Below, one piece after another: positions 25,945 through 36,599 of a stretch of 64,000 bases of DNA. The notes beneath the pieces are model-generated. The model was not told where the DNA came from. It ran no database searches and worked only from the letters and a program-made list of their open reading frames with translations. Both the position numbers and the translations under genes were made by a program. This stretch comes from Cohnella cholangitidis (GTDB taxonomy: Bacteria; Bacillota; Bacilli; Paenibacillales; Paenibacillaceae), in assembly GCF_014107495.1 (NCBI RefSeq), contig NZ_CP041969.1, positions 2,105,001 through 2,169,000 on the forward strand, written 5' to 3'. The number at the start of each line of letters is the position of its first letter. Position 1 is the first letter of the stretch.

Positions 25945-28900
25945 TTAAGGTTCAATCCCCCATACGAGAGTTCCGTTCTGGAAGAGAGTTACATGATCCC
26001 AATTGGCATAGGCGGTTTTCGTCGGGTCGAACGAGTAGTCGTTCGATTCGTTGAAGTTCGACCAGTCCGACTTGGACATGCGCAACTGAATGTCGCCGGT
26101 CTGCCCGCCCGCCGCGATCGAGCCCGCGCCGGAGGAGAAGCTGAGCTCCACGTACGTGTCCGTCACCGTCCGTTGGACGTTCTCCCCGCCGATTTGCGCC
26201 CAATCTATCCAGGTGTTGACGGATGCGCTGCCGTCTCTGGAGAAGTAGTAACGGAGCTTCAGCGTGCTCAGGTCAACGGCGCTCGTATCGTTGTTTTTGA
26301 TATTGAAATGCGGCTTGATTTGGTTGTCGGCCGCGTTCGTGTCAGCCGCTCTGTACTGTACGGCCAAGCTCGTGCCGCCGTTCGCCGAATCGGTCGCGAC
26401 CGTTATCGCGTTGCTTGCCGCCGACACGTTGCCGGCCCCGTCTCTCGCCTTCACCGTAAAGGTATAGCTGGTTGCCGCTGTTAAGCCCGTCACCGTAAAT
26501 ACTGTTCCGCTCGTTGAACCGGCTTGCGTCGCACCGTTATAGATCATGTATTCCGTTACGCCGATATTGTCGGTCGACGCCCCCCACTGCAGCGATACCG
26601 TTTGGCTAGTGCGACCTGTCGAGCTCAGGTTGGCTGGAGCCGAAGGTGCTACGGTATCGTTGCTTGTCGAATCGCTCACTGCAATGGCTAGCGAGGCAGA
26701 GGCTCCGGCGCTGAACAGGAACGTCAAGTTCGTCGTGCCTACGGGTTGCTGGGCAAGATAACTCTTCTTCAGCGTGATCGCGTTGCCGAAAACGGTGTAG
26801 TCCGTTCCGGCGGCAAGGGAAACCGTGCCGTTCTTGATCCCGGAAAACGTGTTTCCGTTCAGCGTCAGGGTCACCGGAACGTCCGCCTGCATGGCGGTAT
26901 TTTTGTCAAAGGCGGCTGTATTCGGACTTATCGTCGAGTTGTTGTTAGCGTTGCCGCTCCCGGTCGCAAATGCTGCCACGAACACCAATCCGGAATTCCA
27001 ATAAACGGTATGCTCGTTCGTAGTCCATTCTTGGAAATTATCCGTATAGTTTTTCGCTGCGAATCTTGAGATCTGGTTGCCGGTATTCACATCGTTGGAG
27101 AATCTATTCGGTCCTCCTACCAGGTACCCCTTGGGTACCCCCTGCAAGCCATCCGTTCTGAACATGACGCTGAACGGATACTTTACGCTATTGTCGCCAT
27201 ACCCCGACACAAAAGATATGCCTACGGGATTTGCGCCGAGTATCCAGTCTAATTGACTATATGTGATGTCATTAATAATCTCGAGGTTATTTGCATAGGT
27301 CCCTAGCAATTTTGTACCAATAATCATTTCCATCGGTACATCTGCAAACTGCATGGTTATCCCCCAAATATAGTGACCGTTTCTCACAATGCTATTCCAT
27401 GCGCTTTCATTGTATCTGTTCACTTTGTCATTGAACCATTGCTCGTATTTAGTAGTATACCAGCTTACAACCGCAGGATTCTTATTGGCAGCCTTTAGAT
27501 AACTGAAGAAGCCGGTATTAAAGGTATCCCCCCAACTGCTTGCAAATTCATTTGCATCCTCGAAAAATTTCCCCATTTTCGTGTAATTTGCAACGAAATA
27601 GTTATTATATTTTGCATCGCCAGTCGTTCGGTAAAGGGAACCTGCGGCCCAAAGCCGGTTGGAAGCGTCATCCGTCACATCATAGGGCCACCTGCCCGTG
27701 TTGGGAGTACCGATAAGCTCCGGATGTGCCTCCAGATAACCCCATGCGTCTATTGCCGCGTCTAAACAACTCTGAGCGAAAGCCGGATCGATAGTTTGAT
27801 AAATCAAGTAGGCATGGGCCAATACGGCGGCTGCGGTAGCCGTATCGGCGGTAGTTTTGATGTTTGTTCTTGGACTTACCGTATCTGCGTCGATAACCTC
27901 TCTATCGACTAAATTATCGTCATCCTGAAAAGTTACTCGCGCATAGAATCCGCCGCTTGCAGCATCCTGCATTTTGAGCATCCATTCCAGTTCCCACCTT
28001 GCTTCATCCAGGATATCAGGAATTCCATTCCCGCTCTCAGGAATATTAAACTGATTGTCCGTGAATTTCTCAGGCATAATTTCATATGCCCAGAAAAGAT
28101 CTGACAAAGCTTTGGCGCCGGCGTTTACGTACTTGCCTTTATCGCCCGCATCATACCAGCCTTTCGATACGTCTTTTATGATCGAAGGATTGGACATTAA
28201 AGGCACCGCGGTATCGGGCGTGAAATCGGTTCTCTGATAATTTTGAGTATACGGACTGGTAATATTTATTCCTGTCCTTTGGTAATAAAAATACCTCGCA
28301 ACGTCGACCAAGAATGGTTCGTATATCGCATTGGCATTGCCGATCGTGAATTTCGGCGAATTCTGAAGTCCTTGCACTGCAATATAATAGGTTCCCGGAA
28401 CTTGTAAACTAGTAAAATCGGCCGTAAAGATTCTCTCGCCGCTGTCGACGGCATCGTAATTCTTTTTCAACACAAGCGTTCCCGTAAAAGCCGTAGAGTG
28501 ATTTTCCGCATTAATCACGTTAAACGAAGTATTCTCATCGACCATGAGAACATCCTCAAAACCTGTAACAAGCGCCTGTTTTTCAACGTGAATCGGATAC
28601 CCGGCCTGATTTACCTTGATGGGGTGATACTCCCTCTCCTTATCCGGCGATGTAACCTTAATATCGTTAAACCAGACTGTTAATGGGTTCATACCGTCAT
28701 TTTTGATGGATAACGCATCGACCGAAGAAGGATAAATTCCTTGGGAAACTTGCATGACATCTTTCAACGGTATTTTCACATGGGTCCAACCGGTCGTAAC
28801 ATGGATATAGTTTTTGATATTTACGGTTGTGGTAATTTCATTGCCGGCAGCCCTTTCGAACACCCTGTCTTTAAAACCGAGCAGAAAGGATTCTCCGCCT

Positions 28901-29273
28901 GCTTGCCCTTAATGTTAAACTCAAGAAAACCGTTGGCATAATAAGGCGTGAAGTCGTATGCTTTCCACCCGGCTACGGTGATCAAAGCGTTATACCAGGA
29001 CGGATTGGAAACAGTCATCGTATTTAATTTTAATGAAGGCAATCCATTTAACGTAACGGAATTATCGACTGGGAGTTTCCCATTTTGCGTCTCCAATCCA
29101 AACCCGCTGTCGCCGGCCCAGCCATCCGATGTCGTACTGAATATACGGTAATCCAGCAAGTTTCTCCACCCTGCAGGCGCTTCGGGAGTAGAAGCGTTAG
29201 CGTTGAGCGGAAAAGATAAAAATGTTGTAACCAACACGGTAAAAGCAAGAATCAAACTTATTTTCTTTCTCAT
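25945..29273 (-). CDS. Modular GH9 endoglucanase with CBM3 (one frameshift)
   Basis: The frame from 29273 (signal peptide KISLILAFTVLVTTFLSFPLNANA) and the frame 28863-25945 are one gene split near 28895, where restoring one G (GCGGAG to GCGGGAG) rejoins them. Order: N-terminal carbohydrate-binding-like beta-sandwich (to about residue 200), CelD-type Ig-like domain (HPIKVNQAGYPIHVEKQALV), GH9 catalytic domain with the DAGD motif (GWYDAGDKGKYVNAGAKA) and the terminal general acid in WTTNEHTVYWNSG, then an X2 domain, an fn3 domain (APANLSSTGRTSQTVSLQWG) and a C-terminal family 3 CBM (QIKPHFNIKNNDTSAVDLS). Secreted beta-1,4-glucan hydrolysis is expected. AAAGGAG precedes the ATG. It lies downstream of a sugar ABC transporter but behind that operon's terminator. 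Confidence 0.88.
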
Positions 29274-29398
29274 TATCGTTCACTCCTTTAATAAAATATT
29301 CCTTTTCCCGCGGACCAGAGAAGCAAGATCATCGCTATGGACGGCTCAAACAAAGATTAGAAAGATAATCACCTCCTTAATTGCCAGGCCGTTGTCAT

Positions 29399-29450
29399 AA
29401 AAAAAGGGCTGTCCCTCAAGTCATTTAATGACCATCTGAACAGCCCTCTT
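29399..29450 (-). terminator. Terminator of the carbohydrate ABC transporter operon
   Basis: On the minus strand GGGCTGT and ACAGCCC close a long stem containing GGTCAT/ATGAC, followed by seven T residues. It lies directly after the binding-lipoprotein gene. Confidence 0.85.
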
Positions 29451-29476
29451 TTCGCTGAATCCCTATCTTTTAATCA

Positions 29477-31039
29477 TTACTTGCCGGCCAAGAACGCATC
29501 GAATTGTTTCTGTTTTTCCGCTACGACCTTATCGGCGCCGGCAGCCTTCAGCGCGTCGATATACTCCGGCAGCATCTTTTCGTAATCTATCGAACCCGAT
29601 TCTATCGCTTTCTGATACTGCTTGATCACGTTAGCAATCGCACCGACTTCGCCCTTGACGGGTTCGCTGTTAAATACGAATCCAAGTCCCGGCGACGATT
29701 TGGCTCCGGAGTTGAAATCTTTGAATTGCTCCCATTTGCTAGGATCTTCCGAATCCCAGACGTAGTTAAGGAATTGGTTGCCAAGCTCCCATGCGGCCGC
29801 GGGAGAATATTGCGCGGTCTGCGCGGTAGGCGTCATGACTTCGCCGTTCAGAGTATAATGAATGCCTTCGATTCCGAAGTTCAGCATGTTGTTGATTTGT
29901 TTGTCCGTATGCAGCAGATTAATAAGCATCATGGCACGAGCGGGATCCTCCGAAGTCGAAGAGATCGCAAGCATAGCTCCTGCCGTTTCCCCGGTGGAAA
30001 CGGTCTTGCCTGTCATCATGATCTGACCCAGCTTGCCGGGCATACCCGCGGCATTGGCGATTTCTTCCGCTTTGCCCGGTTTCATCGGGTCGATAGTGGA
30101 GAACACATTGCCCGCTTTGTAAGCATCTTGGGTGGATAATTGAGTCGTCGCGGCGTCTTTGTTAATATAGCCTTTCGTAAAGTAGTCGCGCGCAATGCGC
30201 AAGTATCTCTTGTAAATATCCGTTTCTTCCGCCAACACGACTTTCGTGTCGTCGCCATTCTTCATAATGATGCCGGGAATCGTTCCGTCGCCCAGGTAAT
30301 CAAACTCCGCGAAGGAGTGCACGGTGAACAAGCTGCCCGTCGTATACAGCGGAATCATATCCGGTTTTTTTTCCTTTACGACCTTGTAGATAGCGTCCAG
30401 ATCTTCCGGAGTTTTGACCGCGTTCATATCAAGACCGAGCTCTTCGGCGATATCCTTCCGGTAGACGATGCCGCCGGCCGAAGCCAGTTCTTTGTTCGTG
30501 GGTATGCCGTAACTTTTGCCGTCGATCTTGGAGCCCTCAAGGAAAGCGGGATCCAAGCTTTCGAGAATTCCTTGTCCGTATTGTTGCAACAATTCTCCGA
30601 CTTCCTTGTAAGCGCCCTTGGATACGTTTTTGGCATATCCGTTCCATTGCGCCGTGAACAACACGTCGACGGCTTCGCGGGAGGCGATCATCAGGTTCAT
30701 TTTATCGTCCCATGCGCCCCAATCGATCCCAACGATGTCGATCGTGGCATTGATTTTTTCCGTCAGGATCTTATTAAGGGCTTCTTCAACCTTCTTCTCG
30801 TCCGCTTGCGGGGCTCCTTCATATACGAGCTTTAACTTGTACGGCTTTAATTCGCTTGCGCTTGCATGGGAAGACGTTGCCGAAGAAGACGGCGAAGCGG
30901 CAGCGGGTTCTGAAGAACTGCTCTCTTTTGCGTTCTCTGCGTTCTTGTTGCCGTTACTATTGCCGCAAGCGGCAAGTACCAGAAACACGGCAATCATAAG
31001 CGCTAACCAGGATACCTTTGCCTTGTTTGCTTGTTTCAT
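29477..31039 (-). CDS. Sugar ABC transporter solute-binding lipoprotein (DUF3502 type)
   Basis: 520 residues. A lipobox (FLVLAACG) puts the lipidated Cys near residue 25, followed by a Ser/Ala-rich linker. The central part is a type 1 extracellular solute-binding fold (LVYEGAPQADEKKVEEALNK start). The C-terminal ~130 residues match the DUF3502 domain found in Paenibacillaceae LplA-like oligosaccharide receptors. The start is the ATG at 31039, because GGAGGT lies 10 bases upstream; the frame's first ATG at 31057 precedes that site. It is the third gene after two permeases. No ATPase gene is present, so the system probably shares a MsmX-type ATPase encoded elsewhere. Confidence 0.9.
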   Translation of the reverse strand: MKQANKAKVSWLALMIAVFLVLAACGNSNGNKNAENAKESSSSEPAAASPSSSATSSHASASELKPYKLKLVYEGAPQADEKKVEEALNKILTEKINATIDIVGIDWGAWDDKMNLMIASREAVDVLFTAQWNGYAKNVSKGAYKEVGELLQQYGQGILESLDPAFLEGSKIDGKSYGIPTNKELASAGGIVYRKDIAEELGLDMNAVKTPEDLDAIYKVVKEKKPDMIPLYTTGSLFTVHSFAEFDYLGDGTIPGIIMKNGDDTKVVLAEETDIYKRYLRIARDYFTKGYINKDAATTQLSTQDAYKAGNVFSTIDPMKPGKAEEIANAAGMPGKLGQIMMTGKTVSTGETAGAMLAISSTSEDPARAMMLINLLHTDKQINNMLNFGIEGIHYTLNGEVMTPTAQTAQYSPAAAWELGNQFLNYVWDSEDPSKWEQFKDFNSGAKSSPGLGFVFNSEPVKGEVGAIANVIKQYQKAIESGSIDYEKMLPEYIDALKAAGADKVVAEKQKQFDAFLAGK

Positions 31040-31110
31040 GAATCTTTCGACCTCCATCGTATTTTTATCTATGCTAGCCGGTTACCCGGAAATAGCCGTA
31101 ATAATCATCC

Positions 31111-32052
31111 TTAGCCTTTGACGGCCCCGACGGTCAACCCTTTAATGAAGTATTTCTGGAAGAACGGATAAGCGAAAATGATAGGTCCGACCCCCACGAT
31201 GACAAGAGCCATCCTGACCGTTTCGCTCGGGAAGTTGAACATGCCGCCTGCCCTCGCTATTTCCGCTGCCGCAGTGGGATTGTTCGAGAGATACTGGATA
31301 TTGGCCAGCATTTTATACATGAGATATTGAACCGAGATGTTATGGTTGTCCGTGATGAACACGAGACTGTGGAACCAATCGTTCCAGTAAGTCAGCGTCT
31401 GGAATAGCCCGACCGTAGCGAGTACCGGCAGAGATAGCGGAATGACCATCTTGAAAAAAATTCGAAGTTCGCCAGCTCCGTCGATTTTGGCCGATTCCAA
31501 CACCTCGGGGGGAACCGATTCCTTGAAGAAGGTTCGAACGACGAGCACCCAGAAGGCCGACATCAAGAGCGGGATGATCAATGAGGCCAAGGTGTCTTTT
31601 AGATCGAGCATTTGCACGTAGACGAGATACCAAGGCACAAGGCCTCCGGAGAACAACATCGTGAAGAATACGAAGAACGTGAAGAATTTGGCATGCGGGA
31701 AATGACTTCTGGATATCGGGTAAGCATATAGCGCGATAATAATGACGCTTAACAACGTGCCGATCAGCGTAACCAGAATGGAGATCTTGTAGGAATAAGC
31801 GATCTGCCCGATATCTCTCCACAGAAATTCGTATGCCGCCAGGTTGAACTTTTCCGGGATAAATCGATATCCGTTGTTTACTACCGATTTCTCGTCGGAT
31901 AACGATACCGAGACAATGAGCAGGATGGGAATGATGCATAGCAGAGAGTACGCGATGAAAACCGCGTGGAAACCGAGCGATACTGCCCTAGTAAGTCGAT
32001 TTTTCGGACTGGTTCCGGACGATGCTGTTTTCTGCCCGGCGATAACGGCCAT
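31111..32052 (-). CDS. Carbohydrate ABC transporter permease, LplC-like (MalG family)
   Basis: 313 residues, six membrane segments (AVFIAYSLLCIIPILLIVSV; SILVTLIGTLLSVIIIALYA and others). The EAA loop that contacts the ATPase reads EVLESAKIDGAGELRIFFKM. The C-terminus, MALVIVGVGPIIFAYPFFQK then YFIKGLTVGAVKG, is characteristic of this subfamily. AGGAGG lies 7 bases before the ATG. It starts 12 bases after the LplB-like gene and is translated from the same message. Confidence 0.92.
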   Translation of the reverse strand: MAVIAGQKTASSGTSPKNRLTRAVSLGFHAVFIAYSLLCIIPILLIVSVSLSDEKSVVNNGYRFIPEKFNLAAYEFLWRDIGQIAYSYKISILVTLIGTLLSVIIIALYAYPISRSHFPHAKFFTFFVFFTMLFSGGLVPWYLVYVQMLDLKDTLASLIIPLLMSAFWVLVVRTFFKESVPPEVLESAKIDGAGELRIFFKMVIPLSLPVLATVGLFQTLTYWNDWFHSLVFITDNHNISVQYLMYKMLANIQYLSNNPTAAAEIARAGGMFNFPSETVRMALVIVGVGPIIFAYPFFQKYFIKGLTVGAVKG

Positions 32053-32064
32053 CTGTCGTCCCTC

Positions 32065-33033
32065 CTAAAATAACGCGTTCTCGCGATTGAAGCGGCGAAC
32101 GACCCAGTTTGATAGAAATACAAGAACAAATCCCACCACGGACTGCAACAGACCTGCGGCCGACGATAATCCAATATCGCCTACGGTCAAAAAGGTGCGG
32201 TATACGTAAGTATCGATAACGTTCGTGACCGGAAAGAGCACGCCCGATTCTCGGGGGACTTGGAAGAATAACCCGAAGTCGGCGTTAAATATTCTGCCGA
32301 TCTGCAATAAAGTCATGATCGTCAGAATCGGCTTGAGCAATGGGATCGTAATGCGGGTAATCTGTTGCCATTTGCTGGCTCCGTCAATCGTCGCCGCTTC
32401 GTAATACTCGTCATCGATACCGATAATGGCGGCTAAATAGATGACCGTGAAATATCCCATGCCCTTCCATGTATTGATAAGGGGCAGAATGAAGGGCCAA
32501 ACCTCTTGCGTAAAGTACCATCGCACCGGCTCGAGCCCGAGCGCCGGCAGCAGCGTCTCGTTGAAGTATCCATGTTCGTCGCTCATGAAGGCGTAGACCA
32601 AGTAGCTAATGACGATATAGGACAAAAAGTAGGGCAAAAACATGATCGTTTGATACGTTTTCGATAAAAACCGGTTTTTAAGCTCGTTCAATATAATTGC
32701 AAAAGCAAGCGGAACCGTCATGTTAAGCAATATAAACAACGAGTTGTACAGCAGCGTATTTCGTATGATGATGTAAGAATCCGGCGACTTGAACAGAAAG
32801 TCGAAATTGTTGAACCCCACCCACGGACTACGCAATATGCCGATTTCGTAGTTCACCGTCTTGAAAGCGATGATGATTCCCGCCATCGGAACGTAATTGT
32901 TGAAGAGCAGCAAAATAACGCCCGGAAGCATCATCGCGTAGAACATCCAGTAATGACGCAGAATTAATTTCCAAGTTAATTTTCGGGGCTTTACGATAGC
33001 ATCTGTAACCGTTTGCGCGGATGCCTTGGCCAT
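32065..33033 (-). CDS. Carbohydrate ABC transporter permease, LplB-like (MalF family)
   Basis: 322 residues with six predicted helices (YWMFYAMMLPGVILLLFNNY at the first). The EAA loop is DEYYEAATIDGASKWQQITR, and the GLLQSVVGFVLVFLSNWVVR helix ends the protein. The pair with LplC and the DUF3502 lipoprotein matches oligosaccharide importers of Paenibacillaceae. AGGAGG lies 11 bases before the ATG. It is the first gene after the YesN-like regulator, separated by a hairpin. Confidence 0.92.
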   Translation of the reverse strand: MAKASAQTVTDAIVKPRKLTWKLILRHYWMFYAMMLPGVILLLFNNYVPMAGIIIAFKTVNYEIGILRSPWVGFNNFDFLFKSPDSYIIIRNTLLYNSLFILLNMTVPLAFAIILNELKNRFLSKTYQTIMFLPYFLSYIVISYLVYAFMSDEHGYFNETLLPALGLEPVRWYFTQEVWPFILPLINTWKGMGYFTVIYLAAIIGIDDEYYEAATIDGASKWQQITRITIPLLKPILTIMTLLQIGRIFNADFGLFFQVPRESGVLFPVTNVIDTYVYRTFLTVGDIGLSSAAGLLQSVVGFVLVFLSNWVVRRFNRENALF

Positions 33034-33078
33034 TCTTTGTTTGTCCTCCTTCTTCTAAGTTCGTGATACCAGTGTAAA

Positions 33079-33112
33079 CGACAAACGACGCCTCACTCTA
33101 TCGGCGTCGTTA
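33079..33112 (-). terminator. Hairpin between the response regulator and transporter genes
   Basis: AACGACGCC pairs with GGCGTCGTT (9 base pairs, ~10-base loop) and is followed on the minus strand by TTTGTCGTTT. It could terminate the two-component transcript or allow partial read-through into the transporter. Confidence 0.6.
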
Positions 33113-33133
33113 CCCACTTATTGCTCTAGTGAC

Positions 33134-34741
33134 CTATTCAGCGCAGTCCTGATATTTCTTCCTATATTCCTGAGGCGTCATTCCCGTCAGCTTCCTGAAG
33201 AGCTGCGAGAAGTGCGAAAAGTTTGAATACCCGACGGAAACCGCGATGTCGCTGATTTTATGATTGCTATTCTCCAATTGCCGCTTGGCCTTCTCCACTC
33301 TATGTTCCGATATGAATTCCGTCAACGATTTGCCGGTTTCCTTCCGAAATAGACGCGATAAGTATGCGGGATTCAAGTAAACCTGCTCCGCGATTTCGTC
33401 CCTGTTCAGATCCAGGTTTACGTTATTCTCGATGAATTGCTGCACCTTAACGATCACGTTGGAAACATCTTTGATTTCGGTCGCCATATATTCGACCAAA
33501 CGCTCCACGAACCGAATCGTCCAATCTTTCATCGCGGCGAACGACTTCAGCGCTTGCTCCCCCGTCCGCCACTCCTCATCTACGAAGACGTCCGAAGGAA
33601 CCAAAGATCTCCGTTGAAGAAGCTGGAACACGCAATTGACTAACCCGTAATAAAAGTTGACTCTAATCATAGAGTTCGCTTGCTCGGCATGCCACTGATC
33701 GAAGAGCTCGTTCACGTTTTTCAGCAACTGCGATTTCTTCCCCCGTTCCGCCAAAACGATCCATTCCTGCAGATTGGGCATAGCGTAGATCCGCTTGTTC
33801 CTCGTAAAGGAGGTCATCCGGAAAACGCCTGTGGTTTGGCTTATGTTGCTTCTTTCCATGTCCGCAAGGTTGCGGGTACATATTCGAAGCCCCGAGACCG
33901 GGACGGCTTCGCCAATGTAGCAGGATACTTCCGCATGCAAGTAATCGCCGCAACTCCGGATATACTCTTCGCTTCGTTCTTGCAGCGTTTCCTGATCTAC
34001 CGGATGTTCCGTTCCGTATATCAGCGCGAAAATCATCCCGTTTTGCTCTTGCACGACATGCCCTTCCCAATCTTTAAGCAATATTTCCTCCGCCGCATTC
34101 TTAAGAGCGTAAGACATGATCTCTTCGTCCCGGGCGCTCCATTCTTGCCTCCACCGCTCGACGCTGATGAGAATCGGCAGCACGGATGAATCGGTATCCA
34201 GCTTCATCTCGTACAGCTTGAATAATGGCTCTAGCCGCTCGGCCGTCGCCGGTATGCGCAAGCTCAACACGTCCTGCCACAATCGCTCGATCATTATCGG
34301 CAGCTGACGGTTCCATTGATCATAATAATGCGCATACGTTTTTTGAAACATTTCCTCCTGCTCTCTCGTTTCGATCAGTTCCAGCGCCCTAACGACGCTT
34401 GCCTTCAACAAGTTGTGATCGATCGGCTTGAGCAAGTATTCGAAGCAATTTAATTGAACGGCTTGCTGCGCATAGACGAAATCGGCGTGCCCGGTCAGGA
34501 AAATCGTTACCGTCCGAGGCGAATGCTCATTGACCCAATTCAATAGCTTAATCCCGTTTTCTTTAGGCATATCGATGTCGGAGACGACGACATGTATCCG
34601 ATTGTTCGTTAGAATATCGCGCGCTTCTTCCGCATCGAGGGCAGTAAACATATTTGCGATAGGTAACGAGGACCAGTCTATTCCTTTAACGATTCCCCGA
34701 ATAGCTACAATTTCGTCGTCGACGACCAAAACGTTGTACAT
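33134..34741 (-). CDS. YesN-like response regulator with AraC-type DNA-binding domain
   Basis: 535 residues. Receiver domain 1-120 has the acidic pair VVDDE, phosphoacceptor Asp in VVSDIDMPKENG (~residue 55) and conserved Lys in YLLKPIDH. A ~290-residue linker follows. The C-terminal ~100 residues are an AraC/XylS tandem helix-turn-helix (NRDEIAEQVYLNPAYLSRLF, then SDIAVSVGYSNFSHFSQLFR). The stop of the sensor kinase lies 12 bases upstream, so kinase and regulator form a pair. Its likely target is the adjacent transporter (inference). AGGGGG precedes the ATG. Confidence 0.92.
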   Translation of the reverse strand: MYNVLVVDDEIVAIRGIVKGIDWSSLPIANMFTALDAEEARDILTNNRIHVVVSDIDMPKENGIKLLNWVNEHSPRTVTIFLTGHADFVYAQQAVQLNCFEYLLKPIDHNLLKASVVRALELIETREQEEMFQKTYAHYYDQWNRQLPIMIERLWQDVLSLRIPATAERLEPLFKLYEMKLDTDSSVLPILISVERWRQEWSARDEEIMSYALKNAAEEILLKDWEGHVVQEQNGMIFALIYGTEHPVDQETLQERSEEYIRSCGDYLHAEVSCYIGEAVPVSGLRICTRNLADMERSNISQTTGVFRMTSFTRNKRIYAMPNLQEWIVLAERGKKSQLLKNVNELFDQWHAEQANSMIRVNFYYGLVNCVFQLLQRRSLVPSDVFVDEEWRTGEQALKSFAAMKDWTIRFVERLVEYMATEIKDVSNVIVKVQQFIENNVNLDLNRDEIAEQVYLNPAYLSRLFRKETGKSLTEFISEHRVEKAKRQLENSNHKISDIAVSVGYSNFSHFSQLFRKLTGMTPQEYRKKYQDCAE

Positions 34742-34753
34742 GGCTTAATCCCC

Positions 34754-36505
34754 CTAATTCGGTTCCAGTTTAGAATCCAGCGGCAGCTTCAACCGAACGA
34801 TCGCCCCGCCTTCCGGGGATGCGTTCGCAAATTCGACGGACGACCTATCGTAGCGCAGCTTCAATCTTTGCACGACGTTCAGAATGCCGAGACGGCTCGA
34901 TTCCGCTTGAGGCAAGCTGTCTCCATTCCGCAGACTAGACAATACGTCATCGGGAAACCCCGCTCCGTCGTCTTCTATCGTGATATTCAAAAATTTCCCA
35001 TGGTGGTCGAGCGATAACGATCCTGTGATGGAAATCGAGAATGGACGCTTATGGTTGACAAAGCCGTGGATAATCGAATTTTCTACAAAAGGCTGAAGCG
35101 ACAGAGCTGGTATCATGACCCCTTTCATCCAATCCTCGATCCGATCGTTGCAATGCAACAAATCGGGGTAACGAAACTTCTGGATTTCGATATAATTGCG
35201 AATGTGCTTCAATTCCTCTTCAAGCGAGATCAGATCACGGTTGCCTTTCATAATAAATCGAAAATAATCGCCTAAATGAAGCGCCATTTGTTTCACTGAA
35301 CCCGTATCGTCCAACGCAGCGAAATTATAAATAATATTGAGACTGTTCATGTAGAAGTGCGGGTTGATCTGGGCTTGCAGCTGCTTTAATTCGATCCTCT
35401 GCGCCCGAAGCTGTTCTTCGTACATCCCGATCCGCAGACTCTTGATTTGCTCGGCCATATTATTGAACGTATTGGCTAGGAATTCAAGCTCCACCGTCTT
35501 CGTCGTCTGCAAGCGAATATCAAGAATGCCCAGCGAGATCTTTTTCATGCCCGAGATTAGCAATTGGAGAGGGTTGAACAGAGTGTGTCGGATGAAGAAC
35601 ATATACAACGTAAAGAGGAGCAGAATCCCGAACATAATGAAGTAAGTTGCCTTTTGAAAATAAGGAAGTCCTTGCAGCATATAGCCTTCCGGTACGAGAA
35701 TACTCGTCGTCATATTCGCGGTTTCGCTAGATCGGTTCAAGATCATATATCGTTTGCCCGAAATTTTATCATTGACGAACTTGTAAGGCGCGTCGTCGGT
35801 TTGAATATCTTCATGGGACAAGCTCGCTTGCGCTTCGTCTTTTTGCGGTCCAAGTCTCCTGCCATCCGGTCCGTAAATAGCGCCTTCCCCGATATCTCCA
35901 TCGTCCCACTGAATAGACAGCAATTCGAGTAGGTCCGTCACTTTAATCATTGCCCCGACATACAACTCCTCCGTCGGCACTTTTACGAAATTGATTAAGA
36001 AGTCCCCCCCTGCCACTCTAGAATCGTTCCAAGCGATCCATTTCCCTTGGCCCGCAGCTTTACCCTCGCCGATCATGCGGTCGATATTCTCGGTGAACAT
36101 ATTTTTGATATTCGTATACTGTCCGATCGAATCGGTGCTGAGCATCATATCATTCTTGCTGTAAATCACGATTGTATCGATCAGATTGTAAAAGTCGACA
36201 TCCCGATTAAGCGCGTTCTGGATCCGGACTTTCGTAAGGATGTAATTATCGCTCCCGTAGGGGTATGACATTAACAGCCCGACATTATCGTCGAGTACGG
36301 TCAGCTTGTTGAGATATTCGCTAATAATGTTCATCGACTCGTCGGTTTGGTGAACGAAGATATCCAGCGTATTCCGATACGTCTCTGAAACTTTGTCGCG
36401 GACGACTTGTTTAGCGTAGAGGTTATTGCCGTATAAAAATAACACGATCGGCAGCATGACGACGAAAAAACTGATCGTTAACTGAGTCTTAATGGATCGC
36501 AGCAT
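34754..36505 (-). CDS. YesM-like sensor histidine kinase
   Basis: 583 residues. One membrane helix lies at ~8-28 (LTISFFVVMLPIVLFLYGNN) and a second near 288 (YFIMFGILLLFTLYMFFI), bracketing a ~260-residue extracellular sensor domain. Then come a HAMP segment, the His-kinase motif QLQAQINPHFYMNSLNIIYN with the phosphoacceptor His, and an ATPase domain (PFVENSIIHGFVNH N-box, EDDGAGFPDD G1 box, SSRLGILNVVQRL G2 box). It should sense an extracellular saccharide-related signal. GGAGG lies 7 bases before the ATG. A near-perfect cre site lies 40 bases upstream. Confidence 0.93.
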   Translation of the reverse strand: MLRSIKTQLTISFFVVMLPIVLFLYGNNLYAKQVVRDKVSETYRNTLDIFVHQTDESMNIISEYLNKLTVLDDNVGLLMSYPYGSDNYILTKVRIQNALNRDVDFYNLIDTIVIYSKNDMMLSTDSIGQYTNIKNMFTENIDRMIGEGKAAGQGKWIAWNDSRVAGGDFLINFVKVPTEELYVGAMIKVTDLLELLSIQWDDGDIGEGAIYGPDGRRLGPQKDEAQASLSHEDIQTDDAPYKFVNDKISGKRYMILNRSSETANMTTSILVPEGYMLQGLPYFQKATYFIMFGILLLFTLYMFFIRHTLFNPLQLLISGMKKISLGILDIRLQTTKTVELEFLANTFNNMAEQIKSLRIGMYEEQLRAQRIELKQLQAQINPHFYMNSLNIIYNFAALDDTGSVKQMALHLGDYFRFIMKGNRDLISLEEELKHIRNYIEIQKFRYPDLLHCNDRIEDWMKGVMIPALSLQPFVENSIIHGFVNHKRPFSISITGSLSLDHHGKFLNITIEDDGAGFPDDVLSSLRNGDSLPQAESSRLGILNVVQRLKLRYDRSSVEFANASPEGGAIVRLKLPLDSKLEPN

Positions 36506-36545
36506 GGAAAATCCTCCATCGATTCGGATATCGATAGTCTATCAA

Positions 36546-36560
36546 TTGTAAACGGTTACC
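36546..36560 (-). promoter_or_regulatory. Candidate cre (CcpA) site ahead of the sensor kinase gene
   Basis: TTGTAAACGGTTACC fits the Bacillus cre consensus WTGNAANCGNWNNCW at every position but the last. Location between promoter region and start codon suits catabolite repression of the two-component genes. Confidence 0.6.
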
Positions 36561-36599
36561 TCAATATACATTTCTTTATTAATTGTAATTGCCAACCGA

